Numbered from the stretch's first letter, positions 29,636 through 41,669 are shown. The stretch is DNA of 64,000 nt from Halomonas elongata (GCF_029081005.1 NZ_JAJQTQ010000003.1:1-64000), one strand, 5' to 3'. Program-made: numbers and translations. Notes: generated by a model from the letters alone, not told the origin.

Positions 29636-30646
29636 ATGCCAACGACCCGCCACCTCGCAAGATTCGCCGCCACCCTGGCCGGCGTCGCCCTCCTGACGTC
29701 GGCGTTGACCGCCCAGGCCCGGGAGCTTTCCGTTTCCACCGTGTTGTCCGATGCCTTCCCGTGGGGGCAGGCCGCGCAGAAATGGGCCGACCTGGTGGAA
29801 GAGCGCTCTGACGGCGAACTGACGCTGCGCGTCTATCCCAATGCCCAACTGGTCAGCGGTGACCAGACCCAGGAGTTCTCGGCCATGCGCTCCGGGTTGA
29901 TCGACCTGGCGGTCGGGTCGACCATCAACTGGTCCCCGCAGGTACAGGCGCTCAACCTGTTCTCATTGCCCTTCCTGCTGCCCGATGCAGAAGCCGTCGA
30001 TGCGGTGACCGGCGGCGAGGCCGGGGAGATGATCTTCTCCGCCATCGAGGACAAGGGGGTGGTGCCGCTGGCCTGGGGCGAGAACGGCTTCCGCCAGCTT
30101 TCCAATTCCAGTGGTGCCATCGACGAACCGGCCGACCTCGAGGGGCTCAAGATCCGTGTGGTGGGGTCGCCGCTGTTCCAGGACACCTTCACTGCCCTGG
30201 GCGCCAATCCGACCCAGATGAGCTGGGCCGATGCCAAGCCGGCGCTGACCACCGGCGCCGTGGATGGCCAGGAAAATCCCTTGTCGGTGTTCGATGTCGC
30301 GCGTATCGACCAGGTAGGTCAGACGCATCTGACCTTGTGGAACTACATGAATGATCCTCTGGTGTTCGCCGCCAATCATCAGGTGTGGGGCTCGCTCTCC
30401 GAGTCACAACGGCAGATGCTGCGCGAGACGGCCGTCGAGGCCGGCGCCTGGGAAATCGCCAAGACTCGCGAGGAAGAAGCCGCGCGTCTCGAGGCGATCC
30501 GCGAGCGTGGCGTGACCGTCACCGAGCTGGACGATGAACAGCACCAGGCATTTGTCGAGGCCACCGAGAACGTTCATGACAAGTGGGTGCCGCGCATCGG
30601 CGAAGATATCGTGGAGGCCGCCCGCCGCGACATCGATGCGCCCTGA
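29636..30646 (+). CDS. TRAP transporter solute receptor, DctP family
   Basis: Periplasmic binding protein of a DctPQM TRAP transporter, 336 residues with a signal peptide (about 1-28, ending AQA). FPWGQAAQKWADLVEERSDGELTLRVYPNAQL is typical of the family N terminus, and the organic-acid contact segment LKIRVVGSPLFQDTFTALGANPTQMSW includes the conserved arginine (RVV) that binds a substrate carboxylate. Substrate unknown, probably an organic or sugar acid. AGGA precedes the ATG. First gene of the dctP-dctQ-dctM operon. Confidence 0.92.
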   Translation: MPTTRHLARFAATLAGVALLTSALTAQARELSVSTVLSDAFPWGQAAQKWADLVEERSDGELTLRVYPNAQLVSGDQTQEFSAMRSGLIDLAVGSTINWSPQVQALNLFSLPFLLPDAEAVDAVTGGEAGEMIFSAIEDKGVVPLAWGENGFRQLSNSSGAIDEPADLEGLKIRVVGSPLFQDTFTALGANPTQMSWADAKPALTTGAVDGQENPLSVFDVARIDQVGQTHLTLWNYMNDPLVFAANHQVWGSLSESQRQMLRETAVEAGAWEIAKTREEEAARLEAIRERGVTVTELDDEQHQAFVEATENVHDKWVPRIGEDIVEAARRDIDAP

Positions 30647-30713
30647 ATGACGCGCTGAATGCACCCGGTCATCGTGCCGGGCGCCATTGCTCACCCGTCA
30701 AGAAATCCCTGTC

Positions 30714-31190
30714 ATGAAACGTCCCGATGCAAGAATCGAGCGCGTGCTCGCAACCCTGGCCATCCTGATCATCGGTCTGATCAGCCTGGCTAACGTGGTG
30801 GTGCGGTATGTCACCGATGCCTCCTTCGCCTTTACCGAGGAGTTCTCGGTCTTTCTGCTGGTGTTGCTGACCTTTGCCGGCGCCTCGGTAGCCCTGCGTC
30901 GCCATCGCCATATTCGCATCGGTCTGCTGGAGCGCGCCTTGCCGCCAGCAGCACGCCGTATCCTGATCCTCTTTCAGGGACTTTGCGGCCTCGTCGTGCT
31001 GGGGCTGATGGCCTGGTACGGCGGCAAACTGGCCTGGCAGGAGTATCAGTGGGAGACGCTCTCGCCGGGTCTCGGGCTGCCCCAGTGGTGGTATCTGGTC
31101 TGGTTGCCGTTGCTCGCTGCATTGATGTTCTGGCGCCAGTGTCAGCAGACCCGCGATCGCTTGCGCGGAGGGCTCGACGATGAGCCCTGA
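30714..31190 (+). CDS. TRAP transporter small permease, DctQ family
   Basis: Four-helix membrane subunit (158 residues) with the family stretch NVVVRYV and the TEEFSVFLLVLLTFAGASVALRRHRHIRI segment of DctQ. It links receptor and large permease. The ATG at 30714 is preferred to a TTG at 30687; neither has a strong ribosome site. Its 3' end overlaps dctM by 11 bp. Confidence 0.88.
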   Translation: MKRPDARIERVLATLAILIIGLISLANVVVRYVTDASFAFTEEFSVFLLVLLTFAGASVALRRHRHIRIGLLERALPPAARRILILFQGLCGLVVLGLMAWYGGKLAWQEYQWETLSPGLGLPQWWYLVWLPLLAALMFWRQCQQTRDRLRGGLDDEP

Positions 31191-32475
31191 TCTCTGGATG
31201 CTGCTGGCCTTTGCCGGTCTGTTGATCGCTGGTGTGCCGGTGGCCTTCTCGCTGGGCCTGTCCGGTGCGGTCGGCATCGTCGCCGGCTTGTCCCCCGACA
31301 TGCTGGCGACCCTGGGGACCAATACCTACAACAGTGTCGCCAAGTACCCCTTGATCGCCATCCCCCTGTTCATTCTCACCGGCTTGATCTTCGAGCGCGC
31401 CGGGGTGGCAGCGCGTCTGGTGCGCTTCACACAGGCATTGATCGGACCTCGTCACGGCGGGCTGGCACTGGTGGCGGTACTGGTCTGCATGATCATGGGC
31501 GGCATGAGCGGCTCCGGCCCCGCCGACGCGGCGGCCGTGGCGATGGTGATGCTGCCCAGCATGACCAGGGCGGGCTATCCGAAGCCCTTCTCGGCGACGC
31601 TGATCGCGGCGTCGGCCTCCACGGCGATCCTGATTCCGCCCTCGGTGGCGCTGATCCTGTATTCCATCGTGGTGCCAGGGGTGGACCTGCGGGCGCTGTT
31701 CGCCGCCGGGTTGTTCCCGGGTATGCTGGCCGGCGCGGCGCTGCTGGTACCGGCCTGGTGGCTGTCCCGCCGCTTCGGCTGGGAGGCCCCCGGCGAGGTA
31801 GAGCGCCCGCCGCTCGGCGAGAGCTTCCGCCAGGCGATCCCGGCGCTGTTCGCCCCAGTACTGATCCTCGGCGGGCTGCGAAGTGGCCTGTTCACGCCCA
31901 CCGAGGCGGCGGTGGTAGCGGTGGCTTATGGCGTGGTGGTAGGCCTATGGCTGACCCGTGAGCTCGGTTGGCGCGACCTCTGGGAGCTGTTCGGCGAAGC
32001 GGCGGTGATCTCCGGGGTGGTGATGCTGATCATCGCGCTGGCCGGCATCTTCGCCTGGGCCGGCACCATGCTGGGGACCTTCCGTCACCTGGCGGAGTGG
32101 GTGATCGCCCTGTCCGACAGCGGCACCCTGTTGCTGGTGCTGATCATGCTGGCGGTGCTGGTGGCCGGCATGCTGCTGGATGCCATCTCGATCTACCTGA
32201 TCCTGATGCCGATCCTGATACCGGTCATGCAGCATTTCGACTGGAATCCGGTGTGGTTCGGCATCCTGCTGGCGATGAATATCGCCATCGGGCAGTTCAC
32301 GCCGCCCGTGGCGGTCAACCTGATGGTGACCACCGAGGTGGCCCGGGTGCGCCTGGAACAGACCCTTGGCTGGGCGATGGTCTTCGTGGTCGCCATGGCG
32401 ACCGCTCTGGCGCTGGTGGCGATGTTCCCGGGCATTGCCCTCTGGTTGCCCGGGGTGCTCGGTTATAACGTCTAG
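31180..32475 (+). CDS. TRAP transporter large permease, DctM family
   Basis: Twelve-helix Na+-coupled permease, 431 residues. KYPLIAIPLFILTGLIFERAGVA, GGMSGSGPADAAAVAMVMLPSMTRAGYP and FTPTEAAVVAVAYG are DctM hallmarks. It starts inside dctQ and ends the operon. A heptamer array begins directly after its stop codon. Confidence 0.94.
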   Translation: MSPDLWMLLAFAGLLIAGVPVAFSLGLSGAVGIVAGLSPDMLATLGTNTYNSVAKYPLIAIPLFILTGLIFERAGVAARLVRFTQALIGPRHGGLALVAVLVCMIMGGMSGSGPADAAAVAMVMLPSMTRAGYPKPFSATLIAASASTAILIPPSVALILYSIVVPGVDLRALFAAGLFPGMLAGAALLVPAWWLSRRFGWEAPGEVERPPLGESFRQAIPALFAPVLILGGLRSGLFTPTEAAVVAVAYGVVVGLWLTRELGWRDLWELFGEAAVISGVVMLIIALAGIFAWAGTMLGTFRHLAEWVIALSDSGTLLLVLIMLAVLVAGMLLDAISIYLILMPILIPVMQHFDWNPVWFGILLAMNIAIGQFTPPVAVNLMVTTEVARVRLEQTLGWAMVFVVAMATALALVAMFPGIALWLPGVLGYNV

Positions 32476-32536
32476 GCGACGAGCGACGAGCGACGAGCGA
32501 CGAGCGACGAGCGACGAGCGACGAGCGATGAGCGAT
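32476..32536. repeat. Heptamer tandem array (GAGCGAC)6(GAGCGAT)2
   Basis: Begins at the first base after the dctM stop with a partial unit GCGAC, then six GAGCGAC and two GAGCGAT copies (32481-32536). A related GAGAGGC follows. It occupies the space between convergent dctM and the macro-domain gene. Confidence 0.95.
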
Positions 32537-32624
32537 GAGAGGCAAGCCTGGGGCTGCCGTGCTCGGGGTTCGTGACTCGCCGCCCGAGGCTCGTGGCGGC
32601 TTTTCGGGGCCTGGCTCGTCGTCG

Positions 32625-33149
32625 CTAGGTGAGGGCATCGAGCCACTGTTGATGCAGCGAACGGCTGGCGTCATCGAACAGCACGAAGCGAACCCGGTGC
32701 ACGGCCGGGCAGCCGGGCAGGGTGGCCAATACCGTGGACAGGGCAATGCGCGCCGCCTCGGAGGCAGGATAGCCGAAGGCGCCGGTGGACAGTGCGGGAA
32801 AGGCCAGGCGTGCGATGCCGTGCCGCTGGGCCAGGTGCAGGGCGTTGCGGTAGGCGTCGGCCAGCAGGGTGTCGGAGGGCTCGTCGACGCCGTAGACCGG
32901 CCCCAGGCAGTGGATGACGTACCGGTTGGGGAGTTCGAAGGCGTCGGTGAGCACTGCCTGGCCGGGCTGGATCGGTGCCAGGGGGCGGCAGGCTTCGGCG
33001 AGTGCCGGGCCGGCGGCGCGATGCAGGGCGCCCGCCACGCCACCACCACTGCGCAAGGCGGCATTGGCGGCATTGACCACGGCCTCCATGTCATCCTGAC
33101 GTGCGATATCGCCCTGACGACACTCGATGATGGATGCGGGAGTCGGCAT
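32625..33149 (-). CDS. Macro-domain protein (ADP-ribose/O-acetyl-ADP-ribose hydrolase type)
   Basis: Single macro domain of 174 residues. QGDIARQDDMEAVVNAANAALRSGGGVAGALHRAAG contains the ADP-ribose-binding NAAN and glycine-rich loop, and FPALSTGAFGYP is the second phosphate loop. Members of this class (for example YmdB) remove ADP-ribose or deacetylate O-acetyl-ADP-ribose. GAGGAGAA precedes the ATG. No ADP-ribosyltransferase or toxin partner is adjacent, so it looks like a stand-alone housekeeping enzyme. Confidence 0.9.
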   Translation of the reverse strand: MPTPASIIECRQGDIARQDDMEAVVNAANAALRSGGGVAGALHRAAGPALAEACRPLAPIQPGQAVLTDAFELPNRYVIHCLGPVYGVDEPSDTLLADAYRNALHLAQRHGIARLAFPALSTGAFGYPASEAARIALSTVLATLPGCPAVHRVRFVLFDDASRSLHQQWLDALT

Positions 33150-33368
33150 GTTGTTCTCCTCGCTTGGAACTATCCTTTGACAGTCTGATCTCCCCGGTGG
33201 CGTGTCGGCAACCGCGATGAGGGAATGACACGTTGCGTTGACGCCGGTCAGACATGAAAATTAACGAACGCTAAACGTTGTGCCCGACTAGACTGTCACG
33301 GCAGGCAAGATGCCGAATCATGTTGCTGCGTTTTTCGCTAAAGTAGGAAGGGGCGGTCAAACCGCCGA

Positions 33369-33395
33369 CGATCGACGACACGGACTCGTCGATCG
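33369..33395 (+). promoter_or_regulatory. Leader hairpin before the TAXI receptor gene
   Basis: A perfect 10-bp inverted repeat CGATCGACGA/TCGTCGATCG with a 7-nt loop, about 37 bp before the receptor ATG. It would sit in the 5' leader, where it could stabilise the message. Confidence 0.4.
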
Positions 33396-33431
33396 AACGC
33401 TTCGACCATAACGTCACAATGAGGTGTGTCC

Positions 33432-34412
33432 ATGAAACGCCATGTTTTCTCCGCCGCCACTTTCTCCGGCGCTCTGCTCGGGGCCGCGATGTTCGCGTCG
33501 CCGGCCATGGCGCAGGAAGAAGAGCAGTTCATCACCATCGGCACCGGTGGTCAGACCGGCGTCTATTATGTGGTCGGTCAGTCGGTGTGTCGTCTGGTCA
33601 ACCGTCTGGAAGACGTCAACATCAAGTGTAATGCCCCCTCCACGGGCGGCTCGGTGGCCAATATCAACGGCATTCGCAGCGGTGAGCTGAACATGGGGGT
33701 CGCCCAGTCCGACGTCCAGTACCAGGCTTACAATGGCACCGGTAACTTCGAGGGCGAAGCCTATGAAGACCTGCGCGCGGTCTTCCGCGTGCATGGCGAG
33801 CCACTGACGCTGCTGGCCCGAGCCGACGCCGACGTCGAGACCCTCGACGACCTGGAAGGCAAGCGCGTCAACATCGGCAATCCAGGTTCCGGACAGCGCA
33901 ACACCATGGAAGTGGTGATGGACGCCAAGGGCTGGACCGAGGATACCTTCTCCCTGGCCTCCGAGCTGGATGCCGCCGAAATGGCCTCCGCGCTCGCCGA
34001 CAACAACATCGACGTCATGGCCTATGTGGTGGGCCATCCCAATGGGGCCATTCAGGAAGCCACCACCACCGTCGATTCCAAGCTGATTCCGCTCAATGAC
34101 GAGACCATCCAGGGGCTGGTCGACGAGTATCCCTACTACTCCATGTCGACCATTCCGGGTGGGGTGTACAAGGGCAATCCGGATGATGTCGAGACCTTCG
34201 GTGTGGCGGCGACCTTCGTGTCTTCCGCTGAAACCGATCCCGATGTCGTCTACCAGACCGTCAAGGCGGTGTTCGACAACTTCGATCGCTTCAAGCAACT
34301 GCATCCGGCCTTCGCCAACCTGCAGCCCGAGAACATGGTCTCCGAAGGCCTGTCGGCGCCGCTGCACGAGGGGGCCGCACGCTATTATCGCGAGCAAGGC
34401 TGGATCGAGTGA
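33432..34412 (+). CDS. TRAP receptor, TAXI family
   Basis: Periplasmic solute-binding protein of the TAXI (TRAP-associated extracytoplasmic immunogenic) family, 326 residues. Signal peptide about 1-25 (SPAMA), then FITIGTGGQTGVYYVVGQSVCRLVNR, the diagnostic N-terminal block, and RVNIGNPGSGQRNTMEVVM. Relatives bind glutamate or 2-oxoacids; the ligand here is unknown. GAGG precedes the ATG; a GTG six bases upstream is also in frame. It is the receptor for the fused permease at 34552. Confidence 0.93.
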   Translation: MKRHVFSAATFSGALLGAAMFASPAMAQEEEQFITIGTGGQTGVYYVVGQSVCRLVNRLEDVNIKCNAPSTGGSVANINGIRSGELNMGVAQSDVQYQAYNGTGNFEGEAYEDLRAVFRVHGEPLTLLARADADVETLDDLEGKRVNIGNPGSGQRNTMEVVMDAKGWTEDTFSLASELDAAEMASALADNNIDVMAYVVGHPNGAIQEATTTVDSKLIPLNDETIQGLVDEYPYYSMSTIPGGVYKGNPDDVETFGVAATFVSSAETDPDVVYQTVKAVFDNFDRFKQLHPAFANLQPENMVSEGLSAPLHEGAARYYREQGWIE

Positions 34413-34451
34413 TCGGAATCGAATGAGATCACATGCATCTCATTGAAGGAT

Positions 34452-34487
34452 GCGCGGTCCCTTGCCGAGGGGCCGCGCTTTACGTTT
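34452..34487 (+). terminator. Attenuator between TAXI receptor and permease genes
   Basis: GCGCGGTCCC (34452-34461) pairs with GGGGCCGCGC (34469-34478) through one wobble pair, followed by TTTACGTTT. A partial terminator here would let the receptor be made in excess of the membrane subunit, as is common for binding-protein operons. Confidence 0.6.
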
Positions 34488-34551
34488 GCGGTGCCGGTCG
34501 GTCGCCGGCGGCGCACGGTGAGTGTCAATCGACTCAGAGCAGGGCACGCTT

Positions 34552-37146
<2,595 letters not shown>

Positions 37147-37157
37147 GGAGGTAAGCC

Positions 37158-37586
37158 ATGTACAACAAAATCCTGTTGCCGGTGGACCTCAACGAGGAGG
37201 CCTCCTGGTCCAAGGCCCTGCCTACGGCACTGACGCTATGCCGAACCTTCGGGGCCTCCCTGCATGTGGTGACGGTGCTGCCCGATGTCCATATGCCGCT
37301 GGTCGGCGGGTTCTTCCCGGAAGATTTCGTCGACAAGGCGCGCGATGCGGTCAGCGATGCACAGCATGCGTTCATCCGTGACCGGGTGCCGGAGGACATC
37401 CAGGTCCAGAGCGTGATCGTCGACGGCTCGCCCTGGGAGGCGATCATCAAGGCATCCGGGAAGGTCGAGGCCGATCTGATTGTCATGGCCTCGCACACCA
37501 AGCGCAAGTTCACCGATTATGTCCTTGGACCCAACGCCGAGCATGTGGTGCACCACAGCAAGGTGTCGGTAATGATCGTGCGCTGA
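37158..37586 (+). CDS. Universal stress protein, TeaD-like
   Basis: UspA-fold protein, 142 residues. ILLPVDLNE at the start and SHTKRKFTDYVLGPNAEHVVHHSKVSVMIVR at the end, with the nucleotide-binding pattern G-x2-x9-G-S/T-like around GPNAEHVV. In Halomonas elongata the ATP-binding TeaD is encoded after the TeaABC ectoine TRAP transporter and tunes it; this gene holds the same position after a TAXI TRAP, so a similar role is inferred. GGAGG precedes the ATG; 11 bp after the permease. Confidence 0.88.
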   Translation: MYNKILLPVDLNEEASWSKALPTALTLCRTFGASLHVVTVLPDVHMPLVGGFFPEDFVDKARDAVSDAQHAFIRDRVPEDIQVQSVIVDGSPWEAIIKASGKVEADLIVMASHTKRKFTDYVLGPNAEHVVHHSKVSVMIVR

Positions 37587-37606
37587 CCTGTCGGAAGGCG
37601 GGTATC

Positions 37607-37631
37607 CACGCCCCGGGCATGCCGGGGCGTG
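37607..37631 (+). terminator. Hairpin ending the TAXI TRAP operon
   Basis: A perfect 10-bp stem CACGCCCCGG/CCGGGGCGTG with loop GCATG, 20 bp after the uspA stop. No T run follows. Confidence 0.55.
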
Positions 37632-37655
37632 GTGTGACAAGACTGTCACTGCATG

Positions 37656-37670
37656 TGGCACGTGAATCGC
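37656..37670 (+). promoter_or_regulatory. Sigma-54 promoter candidate
   Basis: TGGCACG-TGAA-TCGC matches the -24 element TGGCACG fully and keeps GG and GC 10 bases apart; the -12 element has one change (TCGC for TTGC). It lies 39 bp before the next gene's start. In GC-rich DNA such matches occur by chance, so this is a suggestion only. Confidence 0.25.
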
Positions 37671-37709
37671 GTAGGCTTGGCGCCATGATCGGTAATCGAG
37701 ATGCTTCCC

Positions 37710-38222
37710 ATGTCCCTCAGGCCTGTACTTGCAGTGATCCTCGGTCTGGCGGCGGCGGCCATGGGCGTCGCCGTCCAGGCGGCGCCCCTGCCATCGCCCA
37801 GCGGCGAGGTGATCCTGACCATTCGCGGTGATATCGCGCATCCCAATGTCGGTGATGAGGCCCGCTTCGATCGTGCCATGCTCGATCGCCTGGCATCGCA
37901 CACCATCGTCACGACGACGCCCTGGCAACCCGGCCCCGGACGTTTCGAGGGCCCTCTCTTCTCGGCCTTGCTGGAGGCCGTGGGGGCCGACGGTGATGAA
38001 GTGAGGGTCGGGGCCCTGAATGGTTTCGAAGCCAGAATTCCGGTCAGTGATTTCCGGCAGTATGACGTCATCCTGGCCATGTGGCGCAATGGCGAGCCGA
38101 TGCCGATCCGGGACTTCGGTCCCTTGTTCGTGGTGTATCCGTTCGATGAGCATCCCGAGCTCATGACCGAAGCCATCCGATTTCGCTCGGTGTGGCAGGT
38201 GAATCGAATCTTCGTCTACTGA
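37710..38222 (+). CDS. Periplasmic SUOX/molybdopterin-fold protein lacking the Mo-ligand cysteine
   Basis: Secreted 170-residue protein with a signal peptide (about 1-25, ending VQA). The remainder resembles the oxidoreductase molybdopterin-binding (sulfite-oxidase) fold: [68 protein letters not shown]. There is no cysteine at all, so the usual molybdenum ligand is missing and catalysis of the sulfite-oxidase type is unlikely. It precedes a hybrid sensor kinase by 50 bp, which suggests it senses a ligand for that kinase (inference). Start could also be ATG 37701. Confidence 0.65.
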   Translation: MSLRPVLAVILGLAAAAMGVAVQAAPLPSPSGEVILTIRGDIAHPNVGDEARFDRAMLDRLASHTIVTTTPWQPGPGRFEGPLFSALLEAVGADGDEVRVGALNGFEARIPVSDFRQYDVILAMWRNGEPMPIRDFGPLFVVYPFDEHPELMTEAIRFRSVWQVNRIFVY

Positions 38223-38272
38223 GGAACCGCCGATCGCAAGTGGTGTTTCCCTGTGCCTGCCGGGAGGTGTCG

Positions 38273-40450
38273 GTGCTTCAGCAATATCCTCTGCGCCTCA
38301 AGCTCGGCGCCATTTCTGCCCTGTTGCTGTTCGCCGCCGCCTTGCTGGTGGTGGGGTTGGTGGCCTGGCGACAGGATAGCCTGATCTGGCGCGTGGGCGA
38401 GGATGCCACCTGGCATGCCTACAAGCTGGATCGCGATGTCGTGCAGCTACGCAACTTCCTGGCGGTGCACGAACCCGGCGAAGGGGCGCTCGAGGATGCT
38501 CGGCTACGCTTCGAACTGCTCTATAGCCGGCTTACCCTGCTGAGAGGCGGGGAGATCGCCGATCTCATCGAATCGATCCCGCTCGCCGAGCGCTTGTCGG
38601 GCAAGATCGAACGGCATCTCGAGACCCTCGACACCATCATGCGCGAGGCCGACATCCTGGATGCCGAGACTCAGGCCAGGATGCGTCGACAGTTGGTCGA
38701 ACTGAGCGAACCCACCGAGCGTTTGATCGTGACCATCAATGGGCATCTGGCCGAAGCCTCGACTCGCGAACGGGGTCGCCTAAAGTGGCTGTATGGGCTA
38801 TTGCTGGTGTTGATTCTGGCAATGAGCGTGTCGGCGATGATGGTGGTGACCTTCCTGATTCGCGAATCCCGCGACAACGCCGCCGCCCGCCGTGCTCTGG
38901 AAACCCTCAGCGACGAGCTGGAAGTCACGGCGCGTCGGGCCGAATCGGCCAGCCAGGCCAAGTCGGAGTTTCTCGCGACCGTCAGCCATGAGATCCGTAC
39001 GCCGCTCAATGGCGTGATCGGGATGAGCGAACTGTTGGCGGAGCACAGCCTGCCGAACGGTGCTCGGCACTATGCCGATACCATTCATGACAGTGCGCAG
39101 CGCCTGCTCGAGCTGATCAACGACATCCTGGACTTCTCCAAGATCGAGGCCGGGCGTCTGGACCTGGAGACCCGGTCGCTGTCGCTCGCCAAGCTGGTGA
39201 ATGGCGCACTGTCGCTCTTCGCTCCCCATGCCGAAGCGCAGGGGATTCGCCTGGACGCATGGATCGATCCCGACCTGCCGACGCATGTCGTCAGCGATCC
39301 GGGCCGTCTGCGTCAGATCCTGTTGAACCTGTTGTCGAACGCCATCAAGTTCACCGAGCGAGGCGAGGTGCGCGTGGCGGCCTTCGTCACCGATGATGGC
39401 GAACTGGGAATGGACGTCATCGATACCGGTTGCGGCATCGAAGCGGAGCGCCAGGCGAAATTGTTCGAGCCCTTCCAGCAGGGCGATCCGTCCACCGCCC
39501 GACGCTTCGGTGGCACAGGGTTGGGACTGGCCATCTGCAGGCGCCTGGTGGAGGCTCTGGGGGGGCGAATCGGCATGGAGAGTCAGGTGCATGTCGGCAG
39601 CCGCTGCTGGGTTCGGCTACCGCTGGTGGCGGGTGCCAACGAGGCGGTTCCCCTGGACAACGGCACGCATCGCGAGGATGACGATGTCCTGGGCGATGCC
39701 AGACTGCTGGTGGTGGAGGACAATCCCGTCAATCAGCAGGTCGCCATCGCCATGCTGGATAAGCTGGGATGTCGAGTCGGCCTGGCCAGTTCCGGTCATG
39801 AAGCGCTGGAACGCGTCGAGACGGAGCGTTTCGACCTGATCTTCATGGACGTTCAGATGCCCGACATGGATGGCCTGGAGGTGACACGCCGGCTTCGTGA
39901 GCGTGGGGGCTGGATGGCCGAGGTCCCGATCGTGGCCATGACCGCCGGTGGTCCCGGCGGGGACCAGGCCCGCTGCCTGGCCGCCGGCATGAACGGCTAT
40001 CTGGTCAAGCCGTTGTTCCAGGATGCGCTGCAGGTGATGTTGCGCCGTCATCTGCATCGGGGAGCGGATGAGCCGATGGTCCGGGCCGCCGCGGTGAAGC
40101 CGGAACCGTTGCTGGATGACGAGGTCATCGGCGCCCTGAAGGAGAGCCTCGGCGATGATGACATGGCGGCTCTGGTGGAGCGCTACCGCGAGCAGTCCCG
40201 CGATCATCTGGCGAGGTTGCGTGAGGCCGTGGCACGTCACGATGCCGAAGCGGTGCGGTACCAGGCCCATCAGCTCAAGGGAGAGTCCGCCAGCCTGGGG
40301 GCCGTGAAGGTCGCCGACACGGCCCTGCGCCTGGAACGGGCCGGCCGGGATGGCGTGCTGGACAGTGCGCAGGCCGATGTGCAGCGCCTGGAGGAATGTC
40401 TGGCGCAGACCCTGCAAGCGTTCGATGCCTCGGCCCCGCCGAGCCGATGA
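38273..40450 (+). CDS. Hybrid sensor histidine kinase (HK-REC-HPt)
   Basis: Membrane hybrid kinase of 725 residues. Two membrane helices (about 13-33 and 172-195) enclose a periplasmic helical sensor region; the kinase has phospho-acceptor His239 ([10 protein letters not shown]), N box [10 protein letters not shown]1 DTGCGI and G2 [10 protein letters not shown] receiver domain follows with VVEDN and phospho-acceptor Asp526 ([11 protein letters not shown]), then an HPt domain with His666 ([11 protein letters not shown]). Start at GTG 38273, set by GGGAGG six bases upstream. No separate response regulator is adjacent. The protein before it is the likely periplasmic partner. Confidence 0.88.
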   Translation: MLQQYPLRLKLGAISALLLFAAALLVVGLVAWRQDSLIWRVGEDATWHAYKLDRDVVQLRNFLAVHEPGEGALEDARLRFELLYSRLTLLRGGEIADLIESIPLAERLSGKIERHLETLDTIMREADILDAETQARMRRQLVELSEPTERLIVTINGHLAEASTRERGRLKWLYGLLLVLILAMSVSAMMVVTFLIRESRDNAAARRALETLSDELEVTARRAESASQAKSEFLATVSHEIRTPLNGVIGMSELLAEHSLPNGARHYADTIHDSAQRLLELINDILDFSKIEAGRLDLETRSLSLAKLVNGALSLFAPHAEAQGIRLDAWIDPDLPTHVVSDPGRLRQILLNLLSNAIKFTERGEVRVAAFVTDDGELGMDVIDTGCGIEAERQAKLFEPFQQGDPSTARRFGGTGLGLAICRRLVEALGGRIGMESQVHVGSRCWVRLPLVAGANEAVPLDNGTHREDDDVLGDARLLVVEDNPVNQQVAIAMLDKLGCRVGLASSGHEALERVETERFDLIFMDVQMPDMDGLEVTRRLRERGGWMAEVPIVAMTAGGPGGDQARCLAAGMNGYLVKPLFQDALQVMLRRHLHRGADEPMVRAAAVKPEPLLDDEVIGALKESLGDDDMAALVERYREQSRDHLARLREAVARHDAEAVRYQAHQLKGESASLGAVKVADTALRLERAGRDGVLDSAQADVQRLEECLAQTLQAFDASAPPSR

Positions 40451-40474
40451 AACGCCCGCCGGGGCGATCGGGTG

Positions 40475-41488
40475 TCAGGCGTGCGCATCCTGGCGATGGC
40501 TCGGGGAGGCCGAGCGTCGATGGAGTGTCCGTCCGATGACCTGGTGGCCGGGGCGGTAGTCGCCGTTGGCCGCCGCTTCGGCGCACGCCAGGGTGGTCGC
40601 GGCGATGCGGGCGTGATCCTGAACCGCCGAATCCACCGCGAGGGGCAGGAAATCCAGCAGTCGATTATCGCCGAAGGTCGCCAGGCGCAGGCCGTCGGGC
40701 AGGCGGCCGTTCTCCAGCAGGACATCGAAGACGCCATCCAGCAAGGTGTAGGACGCGGTGATGAGGACATCGGGCAGACCATGTCGATCGAGCAGCTCGC
40801 GCATCAGGTTCGCGCCGGCGACACGATCATAACGCTCCGCACTGTGCAGGCTGGCTGTGACATCGTGCCGGGCCAGGGCATCCTGAAAGCCGGCGCGACG
40901 CTCGCGACTGATCGACAGGGCTGGCACCGCGTCGAACCAGGCGACCCGGTCCACCGGGGCGTCGAGCGCCGAGCGGGTGAGTCGCTCGGCAGCCTCCCGG
41001 TCGTTGCTGACCACGCTGGCGAAATGTGTCGGGTCAAGACCTCGGTCCATCGCCACCACCGGTAATCCGCTTTCCATCAGGTCCCGGTAGAAGGGCGCCT
41101 CCATCGGCAGGCAACTGGCGGTGATCAGGGCATCGCAGCCCTGGGCCCGCAGCGCCAGGGCCAGCTCCTGCTCGCCTGCCATGTCATCATCCGAGCCGGC
41201 GATCAGCAGGTGATAGCCGCGTTGTCGGGCGCCGTGCTCCAGCAACTTGGCCAGGCGTGCGTAGCTGGCATTTTCCAGGTCGGGAACGATCAAGCCAAGC
41301 AACCGGCTGGAGCCGCGACGCAGGGCGGCGGCCTGGGCGTCGACCCGGTAGTGGTAGCGGCCCACCACGGCCATGACCCGGTCGACGGTATCCTGGCTGA
41401 TGCGGCGTTCCTGGGCCTTGCCGTTGATGACATAGCTGGCGGTGGTGCGGGAGACCCCGGCCAGTCGGGCAATTTCAGCGAGCGTCAT
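40475..41488 (-). CDS. cra: LacI-family regulator Cra/FruR
   Basis: Catabolite repressor-activator type protein, 337 residues, divergent from fruBKA. The N-terminal LacI helix-turn-helix is MTLAEIARLAGVSRTTASYVING, directly comparable to FruR; the ligand domain (from about 60, LGLIVPDLENASYARLAKLLE) binds fructose-1-phosphate in studied homologues. Start at 41488 with GGAAGG upstream. The adjacent operator-like sites (41579-41592 and 41611-41624) support local control of the fructose PTS. Confidence 0.9.
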   Translation of the reverse strand: MTLAEIARLAGVSRTTASYVINGKAQERRISQDTVDRVMAVVGRYHYRVDAQAAALRRGSSRLLGLIVPDLENASYARLAKLLEHGARQRGYHLLIAGSDDDMAGEQELALALRAQGCDALITASCLPMEAPFYRDLMESGLPVVAMDRGLDPTHFASVVSNDREAAERLTRSALDAPVDRVAWFDAVPALSISRERRAGFQDALARHDVTASLHSAERYDRVAGANLMRELLDRHGLPDVLITASYTLLDGVFDVLLENGRLPDGLRLATFGDNRLLDFLPLAVDSAVQDHARIAATTLACAEAAANGDYRPGHQVIGRTLHRRSASPSHRQDAHA

Positions 41489-41578
41489 GGGTCCTTCCGG
41501 TGCGTGGCGGTCGGTGGCGGTAAGCGACGTCGTGCCCGGCTTCTGCCAAAGTCGTAGACGTTCAAGCTTGCCATACAG

Positions 41579-41592
41579 TATGAATCGATCCA
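41579..41592 (+). promoter_or_regulatory. Cra/FruR operator candidate 1
   Basis: TATGAATCGATCCA, with 12 of 14 positions fitting the E. coli Cra pattern RSTGAAWCSNTHHW. It lies in the 181-bp gap between divergent cra and fruB. Confidence 0.5.
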
Positions 41593-41610
41593 GCATTGAA
41601 ATCATCAAGG

Positions 41611-41624
41611 TGACACGATTCAGC
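41611..41624 (-). promoter_or_regulatory. Cra/FruR operator candidate 2
   Basis: Minus strand GCTGAATCGTGTCA, fitting 13 of 14 positions of the Cra pattern. It faces candidate 1 in opposite orientation, about 32 bp centre to centre. Confidence 0.55.
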
Positions 41625-41669
41625 TTTCAGGGCTATCCCGCTCGCGTCACCACCGCACAGGAGATACGC

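Noticed and set aside
32625..33149. Macro-domain gene considered as part of a toxin-antitoxin (DarTG-like) system
   Set aside because: No DNA ADP-ribosyltransferase or other toxin gene is adjacent, and the protein is a single small macro domain of the stand-alone type.
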